From Planctomycetota bacterium (GTDB lineage: Bacteria; Planctomycetota; Phycisphaerae; UBA1845; Fen-1342), in NCBI GenBank assembly GCA_018814045.1, contig JAHJAR010000042.1, forward strand, positions 1-64,000: 64,000 nt of DNA, in the 5' to 3' direction. The position numbers were made by a program, and so were the translations under genes. Positions 17,229 through 24,471 of the stretch are shown one piece after another (position 1 is the first letter of the stretch; each line of letters starts with the position of its first letter). The notes beneath the pieces are model-generated. The model was not told the origin of the DNA. It did no database searches and was given only the letters and a program-made list of their open reading frames with translations.

Positions 17229-17738
17229 ATGCGGTGCCCCTTTTGCAAGGAAGATGACGACAAAGTCATCGACTCGCGTTCCCGCGACGATGGCCGCTGT
17301 ATTCGGCGCCGCCGAGCGTGCCAGCGTTGTGACCGGCGGTTTACGACATATGAGCGCATCGTCGACAAGATCAAGCTGGCGGTGATCAAGCGGGATGGGG
17401 CGCGCGTTCCGTATGACCGGGAGAAGATCGCTGAGAGCGTTCTCCGTGCGGCCTACAAGCGCGCGATCACAACCGAGCGCTTGGAGCAAGTGGTCGACGA
17501 GGTCGAAGAATACCTCGTTGGCCGGTACGAGAAGGAGGTATCGAGCCAGACGATCGGCGAGCGAATCGCGTGGGTGTTGCGGCGAGTGGATCAAGTGGCG
17601 TACGTGCGGTTCGCGAGTGTTTATCGCCAGTTCGAGGACGTTGGTGACTTCATCGATGAAGCCCGGGATGTAATCGAACGGTCGGCTAGCGATATCCCCG
17701 GCCAGAAGAGCCTGTTCGAGGGATCTGAGAAACCGTGA
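17229..17738 (+). CDS. nrdR: Transcriptional repressor NrdR
   Basis: The product is 169 residues. NrdR senses ATP/dATP through an ATP-cone and represses ribonucleotide reductase genes. The N-terminal zinc ribbon uses CPFC and CQRC, with the basic DSRSRDDGRCIRRRRAC and RRFTTYERI stretches. The ATP-cone follows at ~49-139 (VIKRDGARVPYDREKIAESVLRA, then RVDQVAYVRFASVYRQFEDV). A strong promoter lies upstream. The gene overlaps the next one by 4 nt (GTGA), so a second ATP-cone protein is made with it, which is not the usual arrangement. Confidence 0.97.
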   Translation: MRCPFCKEDDDKVIDSRSRDDGRCIRRRRACQRCDRRFTTYERIVDKIKLAVIKRDGARVPYDREKIAESVLRAAYKRAITTERLEQVVDEVEEYLVGRYEKEVSSQTIGERIAWVLRRVDQVAYVRFASVYRQFEDVGDFIDEARDVIERSASDIPGQKSLFEGSEKP

Positions 17739-18310
17739 GGCACACTCGCAGTGTTGTCATTGTGAAGCGGGATGGGTCGTTGGAGCCGTTCTCCACCGGC
17801 AAGCTCGAGCGGTGTCTATGGCGTCTGCTCAAAGCCTGCCAACATGATGTGGAATTGGCGCGGCCTATCGCGGAGGCGGTGGCGATTCACCTGCGGAGTT
17901 GGCGCGATGCCGAGCTGCCTAGCTCGGAGTACATCTACCGTTGTGCGTGTGCCGTTCTGATGCAAACCGGCCTGGAGCACGTTGCCGCACAACTGACGGT
18001 ACATCGGGAACAGCGGCAGGCACAGCCGCGGCGGCCGCGAGTAGTTGCCGAGGGAGGTACCAGCCGGGCATGGCGGCGGGAGAGGCTGGCCCGAACGTTG
18101 CGCGAGCGGCACGGCCTACGGGCGGCCGTCGCGGACATGCTGGGGCGTGGCATCGAGGCGCGGGTCACGCAGCTTGGATACGGAGTGGTGTCGGCGACGT
18201 TGATTGACGAGTTGACGCGCAGTGAAATGGCGGCTTGGGGGCTCCTCGATGATTGGTCTGAGCGTGAGCCGGCCCAGAGGAGTGCCTCACGGTCGCGGAA
18301 GGAGATGTAG
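17735..18310 (+). CDS. ATP-cone protein translationally coupled to nrdR
   Basis: The product is 191 residues from a GTG that overlaps the nrdR stop. Residues ~8-95 match an ATP-cone: VIVKRDGSLEPFSTGKLERCLWRLL and SSEYIYRCACAVLMQTG. The second half is Arg-rich and contains WRRERLARTLRERHGLRAAVAD and TLIDELTRSEMAAWGLLDDW. It could be a diverged second cone or a helical domain. There is no zinc ribbon and no reductase domain. ATP-cones bind ATP or dATP, so the protein may form hetero-oligomers with NrdR or modulate it; this is inference from the coupling. Confidence 0.8.
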   Translation: MRHTRSVVIVKRDGSLEPFSTGKLERCLWRLLKACQHDVELARPIAEAVAIHLRSWRDAELPSSEYIYRCACAVLMQTGLEHVAAQLTVHREQRQAQPRRPRVVAEGGTSRAWRRERLARTLRERHGLRAAVADMLGRGIEARVTQLGYGVVSATLIDELTRSEMAAWGLLDDWSEREPAQRSASRSRKEM

Positions 18311-18510
18311 CAAGCGCGTCGGGATACTGCGAAGGACTGTGCGACGTGATGCGCCACGGCTCGAACGGCCTTCGTTGTTCTGACGCAGCTTTAGGGAAGA
18401 AGGCTCGTAACGTGTTAGGGATGACGTGTTCCGCCTTGTGGTGCGGAGGAACGGCCGAGAGTGCGGGGCCGTTGCGAGCCTGCCCTACAAACCTCCGTTC
18501 CCCTGATGAA

Positions 18511-18561
18511 GGGCGAGTCGAGTCCTGCCAACGCCCATGCTCGACTCGCCCGCTCTTTTTT
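18511..18561 (+). terminator. Rho-independent terminator
   Basis: The arms GGGCGAGTCGAG (18511-18522) and CTCGACTCGCCC (18540-18551) are perfectly complementary over 12 bp. They are followed by GCTCTTTTTT, the T-run lying at 18556-18561. It should end transcripts coming from the nrdR operon, or a small RNA in the preceding 200 nt. Confidence 0.88.
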
Positions 18562-18598
18562 GCTCCGCGGGGCGGTCGGGTTTCCGTCGTACAACGGC

Positions 18599-18604
18599 TA
18601 TAAT
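18599..18604 (+). promoter_or_regulatory. Candidate -10 element TATAAT
   Basis: A consensus TATAAT lies 42 nt before the ATG at 18646 and just after the terminator. The -35 region is poor (GTCGGG at an 18-nt spacing), so recognition may need an activator or another sigma factor. Confidence 0.5.
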
Positions 18605-18645
18605 GTCGCGCGACGCCCGTATTGCCAGATGCGGAGACTGTCCCG

Positions 18646-19239
18646 ATGAGGTTACCTGTGGTAGATGATCCCCTACGCTACGGGGGACTCTACGTATACG
18701 ACTTCGGCGAGTGGTGCGCCGTCGGCTACACCGCGGACGAGATCGCCGTCCTGCTCGAGAGCCCGGAGTATCGGGGGGGGAAAGCGTACAAAATACACCG
18801 GGCGCAGCCGGACGGCCGCTTTGAGTTGCGGGGCATCTCGTGCGCCCGGCTGGCGAGCGAGAGTGGGATGTTCTTTTACCGCGCGAGCGCCGCGGCGGCA
18901 CGCGGCGACTGGAGGAGCCTGATCGCAGCGGCGGAGAGGAAGCTGCCGCCGTGCCGGGCGTTCGTGCACCTGGCCGATCGCGGTGCGGAAGCTGCGTTGC
19001 AGCGGTTCGTGACGGCTTTGATCTACCCGGCCGAGCATGATGAGGAAATCGGACGCTGGCTGCTCGACATTGCTTATGCCGGGGGGGACGTGGTCGAAGG
19101 CGGTATCAGCCACGTGACCAACTACAACAGCGACACGAAGACGATTCTGGAGCGGAAACAACTGTGGAGCCGAGCGGCGATTCCATCCCGTTCCCCCGAA
19201 CAAGTGCTAGCCGCCGTGCGGCAAGCCGTGCAGCGCTGA
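18646..19239 (+). CDS. Protein of unknown function
   Basis: The product is 197 residues. The ATG at 18646 is chosen because GGAG lies 10 nt upstream; a TTG eight codons earlier is possible. The N-terminus, YGGLYVYDFGEWCAVGYTADEIAVLLES, suggests an alpha/beta domain. The C-terminal third, GGDVVEGGISHVTNYNSDTKTILERKQLWSR, has several polar conserved-looking turns. No signal peptide, membrane segment or known catalytic motif is visible. It has its own terminator-promoter junction upstream. Coding character is good, but I do not recognise the family. Confidence 0.7.
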   Translation: MRLPVVDDPLRYGGLYVYDFGEWCAVGYTADEIAVLLESPEYRGGKAYKIHRAQPDGRFELRGISCARLASESGMFFYRASAAAARGDWRSLIAAAERKLPPCRAFVHLADRGAEAALQRFVTALIYPAEHDEEIGRWLLDIAYAGGDVVEGGISHVTNYNSDTKTILERKQLWSRAAIPSRSPEQVLAAVRQAVQR

Positions 19240-19472
19240 GACGCGGGCGCGGGCGCTATTGGCGGGCTGCGCTGACCGCCGCCCTGTGGTCGCTGGGCAC
19301 CTGGTTGGCGGCGCGTCGGCGGAGTGCACCACGCCCCGAGCACGTGCGCGCCCAACTCTATCGCGACCACGCAGGACGTATGGGGGTGCGCATGACGGAG
19401 CGACTCCGCGATCGCCTGCGCGCACGCTGGCTGCGCATGCGGTCGAGCGAAGGCGGTCCGCGGAGTGATTGA
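19164..19472 (+). CDS. Possible small Arg-rich membrane protein
   Basis: A 102-codon frame starts at a GTG inside the end of the preceding gene. It contains one hydrophobic stretch (WRAALTAALWSLGTWLAA) followed by a basic tail (MTERLRDRLRARWLRMR). No recognisable domain is present. The overlap and the single membrane segment make a small coupled protein possible, but Arg-rich frames are common by chance in GC-rich DNA. Confidence 0.3.
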   Translation: MEPSGDSIPFPRTSASRRAASRAALRRGRGRYWRAALTAALWSLGTWLAARRRSAPRPEHVRAQLYRDHAGRMGVRMTERLRDRLRARWLRMRSSEGGPRSD

Positions 19473-19520
19473 GCCGCCGGACGCGATTCGGCGAGGTCGA
19501 AGAGCCGCAGGCGCCGGCCC

Positions 19521-19608
19521 GTAGGGGAGCCGTTTGTAGCTAGCGCTCCCTGACGGTCGCGGCGCGGGTTCGAATGCGATGCCGTGATTGTGAGCCACCA
19601 CACCAGCG
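19521..19608. repeat. Dispersed palindromic repeat, copy E (diverged)
   Basis: A degenerate core (GGGAGCCGTTTGTAGCTAGCGCTCCCTGACGGTCGCGG, in part) is followed by the outer module seen beside copies C and H. In reverse that module reads CTCACAATCACGGCATCGC. It lies just upstream of plsY. Between 19473 and 19645 nothing else is recognised. Confidence 0.75.
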
Positions 19609-19645
19609 TTTGGCAGTTGAGCATCGGAGCGAAGGACGATTGGAC

Positions 19646-20278
19646 TTGACGACGGTGTTGCTGCTGGTGGGCGCGTACCTGTTTGGCGCCGTGCCGTTTG
19701 GACTGTTGATCGGCTGGGTCCGCGGGAAGGATGTGCGCGAACACGGCAGCCGGAACATTGGAGCAACAAACGTAGGCCGCGTCGTTGGCCGTGGTTGGGG
19801 TTACGCGTGCCTGCTGCTCGACGTCCTGAAGGGGTTCGTGCCGACGTTGGTGGCCGGGTTGATCCTGGTACGCAACCCGATTGACGCCGCCGTGCTGGGG
19901 CAGTGGTTGCTGGTCGCGGTGGTCGCCGTTCTGGGCCACGTATTCCCGGTTTATCTGCGTTTTCGAGGTGGCAAGGGTGTGGCGACGACGGTGGGCGTGG
20001 CACTGGGGATTTATCCCTACTTCACGGTGGCGATGGCCGTCGCGCTCGTCGGCTATGCTGTCGCGCGGCTGGCGACGGGGCTGGTCTCGGTAGGTTCGCT
20101 GACGATCGCGATTGTGTTCCCGTTGTCATTCTTCGTCTACATGCGAACGATGGGGCTGTCGCTGGCCGAGTTCTGGCCGTTGCTGGCGGTGGCGGTCCTG
20201 CTGGCAATCCTGATCGTGGTGAGACATCGCGCGAACATCGTGCGGCTGCTGCGCGGCGAGGAATTGCGCGTTGGCTGA
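19646..20278 (+). CDS. plsY: Acyl-phosphate:glycerol-3-phosphate acyltransferase PlsY
   Basis: The product is 210 residues. PlsY makes lysophosphatidic acid from acyl-phosphate and glycerol-3-phosphate in the inner membrane. The family motifs are GSRNIGATNVGR (with the preceding AVPFG), FRGGKGVATTVG and RHRANIVRLLRGEE. About six membrane segments are visible. A TTG at 19646 is taken as the start because GAAGGA lies 9 nt upstream and the protein then begins at the usual place, just before the first membrane helix; a TTG two codons earlier is too close to that site. It is convergent with the ABC ATPase gene. Confidence 0.95.
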   Translation: MTTVLLLVGAYLFGAVPFGLLIGWVRGKDVREHGSRNIGATNVGRVVGRGWGYACLLLDVLKGFVPTLVAGLILVRNPIDAAVLGQWLLVAVVAVLGHVFPVYLRFRGGKGVATTVGVALGIYPYFTVAMAVALVGYAVARLATGLVSVGSLTIAIVFPLSFFVYMRTMGLSLAEFWPLLAVAVLLAILIVVRHRANIVRLLRGEELRVG

Positions 20279-20290
20279 CGGCTACCCCGG

Positions 20291-21091
20291 TCACCAGACG
20301 GGCACAACTAGTTTGCGGCCGGCGGTCGTGACGGCGGTCTCAAAGGTCGTCTGGTAGATCTGCTCGAGCCGCGCGGGTTCGAGAATCCCTGCGACCGGCC
20401 CATCGGCCGCCACGCGGCCCTCGTGCAGGGCCACCACGCGTCCACCGAACGCGGCCGGCAGTTGCAGGTCGTGGCTGATCAAGACCAGCCCGCGGCCGGC
20501 GGCGGACCAGCGCTGCAACAACGCCACCAACTCAACCTGATAGGCCGGATCCAGCGCGGTGTTGGGCTCGTCCAGGAACATGATCTGGGCGTCCTGGGCG
20601 ATGGCGGCGGCGATGAGGGTTTTCTGCCGCTCACCTCCGCTAAGAGCGTTGACTGGGCGCGTGGCCAGATCGGCGAGCCGGCATTGGTCCAAGGCCGCTT
20701 GCACGGCGGCCTGATCGACTGGCCCCAGCGGCTGGAGCGGGGCTACGTGGGGGTAACGTCCGCCGGCAACCACCTCACGCACCGTGAAGGCCGGGATGCG
20801 TTCGACGACCTGGGGGACGTAGGCGGCGAAGCGGCCACGCACGCGGGCGGGGAGTGCGTGCATGTCCGCCTCGTCCAGCAACACGCGGCCACAGGCGGGG
20901 CGAAGCAGCCCCAGCAGGGTGAGCATGAGCGTGGTTTTGCCAGACCCGTTGGGGCCGATGAGCGAGAGACATTCGTCCGCGCGCAACGTCAGCGTGATGT
21001 CGTGCAGAACAGTACTCTGCCCGCGGCGCACAGACAGGTCCTGGCAATGCAGACGCGCTGACCGAAATGACTGGCTGCCACGGCTAGTCAT
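20291..21091 (-). CDS. ABC transporter ATP-binding protein, B12/Fe-siderophore type
   Basis: The product is 266 residues from the ATG at 21091, overlapping the upstream gene by 8 bp. Walker A is GPNGSGKTT (46-54), the signature NALSGGERQK, Walker B IMFLDEPN, and the H-loop LISHDL. YVPQVVERIPAFTVREVVAGGRYPH is typical of the BtuD/FhuC class, which powers uptake of cobalamin or iron chelates. It is the last gene of an overlapping four-gene operon that also encodes a BtuF-like binding protein. No permease gene is present on either side within the window, so its membrane partner must be encoded elsewhere. Confidence 0.9.
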   Translation of the reverse strand: MTSRGSQSFRSARLHCQDLSVRRGQSTVLHDITLTLRADECLSLIGPNGSGKTTLMLTLLGLLRPACGRVLLDEADMHALPARVRGRFAAYVPQVVERIPAFTVREVVAGGRYPHVAPLQPLGPVDQAAVQAALDQCRLADLATRPVNALSGGERQKTLIAAAIAQDAQIMFLDEPNTALDPAYQVELVALLQRWSAAGRGLVLISHDLQLPAAFGGRVVALHEGRVAADGPVAGILEPARLEQIYQTTFETAVTTAGRKLVVPVW

Positions 21092-22064
21092 GGCCCTGTC
21101 CCGCGATGAGCCGGCACAACTTCTCAAAAGTATGGGCTATTCGCGGCCCGGCGAGGAAGTGCTCCGGCCCCGTGAGCACATAAATTCGCACAGTCTTCAC
21201 GGCCTGTAACTGGCCAACCTGACGCCACACGGCTTGCGCACTGGCACTGCCGTTGGGCCGCGCCGTGCCGTCGGCGTCGAGTTCGATGATCACGTCAGGA
21301 TCGCTGCGCAGGATAAATTCGAGCGACAACGGGCCTAAGGCCCGCGCGCCCGGCGGTACGATGTTGTCGTGCCCGGCGCGGCGCAGCAGATCATCGTAGA
21401 AGGATCCCGGACCTGCTACGAACGGCGGCGTGGGCGGATCGGCGAGCGTGCCGATCAGGAGCAGAACTCGTGCGCGCGGAACGTCGGCGAAGCGGCGCGC
21501 CACGTGGTCCAGATCGGCCCGGAGTGCCGCGCACAGTTGCCGCGCGGTGGCGGAGCGCCCCGTTAGCGCGCCGACACGTTCGATCGTGTCGAAGACGTCC
21601 GCCAGACTGTTGTCCGGGAGTGACTCGAGCCGCAGACCCAGCGGTGCCAGCCGTTCGGTCATGCTGCGGCTACGGCCGGCGAGCAGAACCAGCTCAGGCC
21701 TCAGGTCGAGCAACGCCTCGATGTTGGTGTCGATCAGGGCGCCGATCGATGGGACCGTTTCGATACCCGGCGGATAGACGCAGTAACGCGTGCGACCGAC
21801 CAGTTGTGACCGCAATCCGAGTGCGCAGCAAACCTCGGTGATGTTCGGCGCCGCGCTGATGATGCGCAGTGCTTGCGGAGGGCCGTCGGCTTCAGCAACC
21901 GCCGGTTGACACACCCAGTCGCGTAAACCGCGGGTTGCCGCTGTGTGGCGCGCCGGCTGCGCAGGCGGCGGTGTCGGAGGTTTGTCACAACCGTACAATG
22001 TGACGGTGACGAAGACGGCCACAACGGAAGCAAGTCGCGGAATGCTGCTGCGTGCGCCGCTCAT
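21084..22064 (-). CDS. BtuF-like substrate-binding lipoprotein
   Basis: The product is 326 residues from the ATG at 22064. It begins with a lipoprotein signal ending LYGCD, so it is anchored outside the inner membrane. IISAAPNITEVCCALGLRSQLVGRTRYCVYPP and TNIEALLDLRPELVLLAGRS match type III binding proteins of the BtuF/FhuD class. GPGSFYDDLLRRAGHDNIVP and LEFILRSDPDVIIELD follow in the expected order. Its start overlaps the upstream stop (ATGA), and its end overlaps the ATPase start. The likely ligand is a corrinoid or metal chelate; two B12-type radical SAM proteins lie in the same window, but no direct link is shown. Confidence 0.88.
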   Translation of the reverse strand: MSGARSSIPRLASVVAVFVTVTLYGCDKPPTPPPAQPARHTAATRGLRDWVCQPAVAEADGPPQALRIISAAPNITEVCCALGLRSQLVGRTRYCVYPPGIETVPSIGALIDTNIEALLDLRPELVLLAGRSRSMTERLAPLGLRLESLPDNSLADVFDTIERVGALTGRSATARQLCAALRADLDHVARRFADVPRARVLLLIGTLADPPTPPFVAGPGSFYDDLLRRAGHDNIVPPGARALGPLSLEFILRSDPDVIIELDADGTARPNGSASAQAVWRQVGQLQAVKTVRIYVLTGPEHFLAGPRIAHTFEKLCRLIAGQGHD

Positions 22065-22573
22065 TGAGGCCAATCCGGCGCCCCGCGCGGCATCTGTCTC
22101 TCGATGAAGCCGGCCAGGTAGGCGGCCTGCCACTGGTTGGCCGAGGTGGCTTCATCACCGAAGATGTCGAACACCAGGCGCCCCCAGACAAACAGCACGC
22201 CGACCTCTGTCCAGCAACCGCCGTCGGCGATGGCGAATTCCTGAGCCTCCAGCGGTTGAAAGTGCGCGAAAGCTCGGCGGGCGTCCTCGGCAGTCTGAAA
22301 GGCAAATGCCCGGGCGGTGAGCCGTCGGCCGGGCTTGGCATCGTGTTCATAGACGGCCAGCCAGACGTGCGTGGGCGCGCACTCCTGCCAGGCGGCGGCG
22401 TCTTCGGCCAGAGCGGAAGCGGCTGCCGCGAACGTACCGCGCCACACGTCGTTCTGAAGGATCCAGGGACTCGCGGCACCTGCGTGCGGAAAGGCGCGGG
22501 CCACGTCGAGCGACTGCTGCGCACAGCCGGCAAACACGAGTAGAGCAAGCAAAATGCCCGGGCGGATGTTCAT
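22061..22573 (-). CDS. Putative lipoprotein of unknown function
   Basis: The product is 170 residues from the ATG at 22573, which overlaps the upstream hydrolase stop by 4 nt (ATGA). The signal LLALLVFAGC is a clear lipobox. The mature part has SPWILQNDVWRG, HVWLAVYEHDA, AFQTAEDARRAFAHFQP and VGVLFVWGRLVFDIFGDE. It resembles small planctomycete proteins that take part in envelope processes, but I do not recognise a family. The four overlapping genes form one operon, so this protein may assist ligand capture by the BtuF-like protein. Confidence 0.75.
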   Translation of the reverse strand: MNIRPGILLALLVFAGCAQQSLDVARAFPHAGAASPWILQNDVWRGTFAAAASALAEDAAAWQECAPTHVWLAVYEHDAKPGRRLTARAFAFQTAEDARRAFAHFQPLEAQEFAIADGGCWTEVGVLFVWGRLVFDIFGDEATSANQWQAAYLAGFIERQMPRGAPDWPQ

Positions 22574-23238
22574 TCGCCCAACTCCATGCGCAAGACCATG
22601 TTGTGGTGCCGTTCGTGCCCGATCGTCGAAGTTGGCCCATGGCCGGAGTAGGTGACTGTTTCGGGCGGCAGGGTCAGCAGGTTGTCGCGGATGTTGGCGA
22701 TCAGCCGCTCGCGCGAACTGGTGGGGAAGTCGTAGCGGCCGATGCTGCCGGCGAACAGCGCATCGCCGGTGATGACCACCCCGACCTCGGGGCAGTAGAA
22801 CGCGAGTCCGCCCGGCGAGTGACCGGCGACGTCCAGCACGATCCAGGCCAGGGAACCGAGCGCGAGTGCATCCCCCGGTTCGAGCAGTTGGTCTGCGTCG
22901 GGCAGCACGATGGGGAAGCCCATCTGGGCCGAGAGGTTCGCTTCCGCATCGCCGAGCATGTCCTTCTCGGCTCGTGAAGCAACGATCGGGACGTCGGGCA
23001 AACGCTCGCGCAAGGGGCCGATGCCGGCGATGTGATCGGTGTGGCAGTGGGTGACCAGTATGGCCCGTAGCGCGAGTTGACGCTGCGCGATGGCCGCGGC
23101 CATCTGGTCCGCCTGCGGCGGGAAACCCGGATCGACGATCCAGCAGTCCGGCTCGCCGGCGCACCACAGCAGCAAGCCGTTCTCCTGGAACATGGCGTCG
23201 TTGAAGATCTCCACATGCAGACGGTCGTGCGTGTTCAT
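22570..23238 (-). CDS. Metallo-beta-lactamase-fold hydrolase, glyoxalase II-like
   Basis: The product is 222 residues. The metal site is THCHTDHIAG (His64, His66, Asp68, His69), then DVAGHSPGGLAFY and VITGDALFAGSIGRYDFP, ending TYSGHGPTSTIGHER. This order is that of short glyoxalase II-like thioester hydrolases. The ATG at 23238 (MNTHDRLHVEIFND) is preferred to an upstream in-frame start, because the sequence before it looks non-coding. It is the first gene of the operon with the lipoprotein and the two ABC components; no riboswitch-like structure is evident upstream. Confidence 0.88.
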   Translation of the reverse strand: MNTHDRLHVEIFNDAMFQENGLLLWCAGEPDCWIVDPGFPPQADQMAAAIAQRQLALRAILVTHCHTDHIAGIGPLRERLPDVPIVASRAEKDMLGDAEANLSAQMGFPIVLPDADQLLEPGDALALGSLAWIVLDVAGHSPGGLAFYCPEVGVVITGDALFAGSIGRYDFPTSSRERLIANIRDNLLTLPPETVTYSGHGPTSTIGHERHHNMVLRMELGE

Positions 23239-23294
23239 AGGTCGGGGCTCTTTGGGGCAAGGGCGCTGGGCCGCGCTGCGACGCGACGTTGTGC

Positions 23295-24335
23295 TCATTC
23301 CTCCCTGGGTGGCGGGCCGGTGGATTCGTTTACGTCCAGTATCTGAGAAACCGTTAGCGATGGCGCCGGTGCTCCAGTATCGAGGTGTTGCACGAGCAGA
23401 CGCACCGCCGCCCGGCCGAGTTCGAGGACCGGCGCGCAGATGGTTGTGAGCGGGCGATAGGCGAAGCGGTGCAGCACGACGCCTTCATTCCCGATCAAGC
23501 TCATATCCTGCGGGATACGCAGGCCGCGTGCCAGCAGGGCGTTGGTGGCCAAGATCCCCATCGCATCTGAATAGGCGATCAGGGCCGTTGGCCGCGGGCG
23601 CCGCGCGAGATAGATATCCACGTGTTCGGCGATGTCCAGTTGCTGGTCGTGGGTGGGGATGGGCTCGAGGTCGTAGCGCTCGAGGGCCTGCAAGTACCCG
23701 CGTTCACGCATGGTCGTCGTGTGATTGCGATCCGGTACGTTGTGGGGCAGGTAAGCGATGCGGCGATGTCCCACGTCGTACAAGTGTTCGACCGCCAGGC
23801 CCATGCCCTGAATCTCATCCAGGTGCACGCACCCGAAGGGCTCCTCCAATTCGGTGTTGAGCCAGACGTGTGGGATTTCGTAGTGTTGCAGGGCGGCGCG
23901 GGTGCGCCGTTCCGCCTCGGCCGGAATGATGACGCCGTCGATGTGCTCCTCCGAGAAGATGCTGGTTTCCTGCATGTCCAGTTTGCGGGCCACGATCTTC
24001 AGGAGCAGGTGATAGCCGCATTCCTCGGCCTGGGCGACGATGCCGCGCAGCACGTTGCCGTAGAAACTGCCGGACATGCAGTACTCGGTGCCCAGCACCG
24101 CGATAGTGTGGAAACCCTGCCCGGCCATGGTGCGGGCGGCGGCGTGGGGCCGATAGCGCAGGTCGCGGGCGGCTTTCAGGATGCGCGCGCGGGTTTCCTG
24201 GCTGAGCACGACGTTGCTCTCGTGGTTCGTCAGGGCCGTAGATGCTGCGCCGATAGAGACGCCCGCCGCCGTGGCCACATCGCGGATGGTGATGCGCTTG
24301 GGGCGTTCGGATTTTGCGGCGCGTTTTCTACCCAT
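23295..24335 (-). CDS. LacI-family transcriptional regulator
   Basis: The product is 346 residues. The helix-turn-helix is ITIRDVATAAGVSIGAASTA at ~15-34, followed by the hinge helix RYRPHAAARTMAGQG. The sugar-binding-like core has VDIYLARRPRPTALIAYSDAMGILATNAL and LIGNEGVVLHRFAYRPLTTICAP. It binds operators as a dimer and responds to a small ligand, usually a sugar or nucleoside. Upstream, TTGCAA (24364-24369) and CACAAT (24342-24347) with a 16-nt spacer would start the RNA at or next to the ATG, so the mRNA may be leaderless. Its targets are not obvious. Confidence 0.92.
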   Translation of the reverse strand: MGRKRAAKSERPKRITIRDVATAAGVSIGAASTALTNHESNVVLSQETRARILKAARDLRYRPHAAARTMAGQGFHTIAVLGTEYCMSGSFYGNVLRGIVAQAEECGYHLLLKIVARKLDMQETSIFSEEHIDGVIIPAEAERRTRAALQHYEIPHVWLNTELEEPFGCVHLDEIQGMGLAVEHLYDVGHRRIAYLPHNVPDRNHTTTMRERGYLQALERYDLEPIPTHDQQLDIAEHVDIYLARRPRPTALIAYSDAMGILATNALLARGLRIPQDMSLIGNEGVVLHRFAYRPLTTICAPVLELGRAAVRLLVQHLDTGAPAPSLTVSQILDVNESTGPPPREE

Positions 24336-24471
24336 ACTGGGATTGTGGCCGCCAGCGAGTCATTTGCAAGTGCACCGGCGGCGGAGGGGGCGTCATCAGA
24401 GAGGCGGCCGGGCACCGCGGGGTGCGCCGGCCGCCGTGGAGTCTGTCGAGTCGTTCCGGCGCCGGGAAGGG

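Larger units (their letters stand above)
18311..18645. other. Gap with terminator and downstream promoter
   Basis: The first ~200 nt hold no ORF worth calling. They contain a hairpin-prone stretch (GTTCCGCC...GCGGAGGAAC, 18428-18452) that could belong to a small RNA or to the 3' UTR of the nrdR operon. A terminator (18511-18561) and a candidate -10 for the next gene (18599-18604) follow. Confidence 0.5.

Noticed and set aside
22574-23260. Long frame fused upstream of the small lipoprotein
   Set aside because: It lies in a second frame of the metallo-hydrolase gene; the ATG at 22573 overlaps that gene's stop and is followed at once by a lipoprotein signal.
23239-23294. Cobalamin riboswitch upstream of the BtuF-like operon
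   Set aside because: The gap is only 56 nt and contains no B12-box-like sequence.
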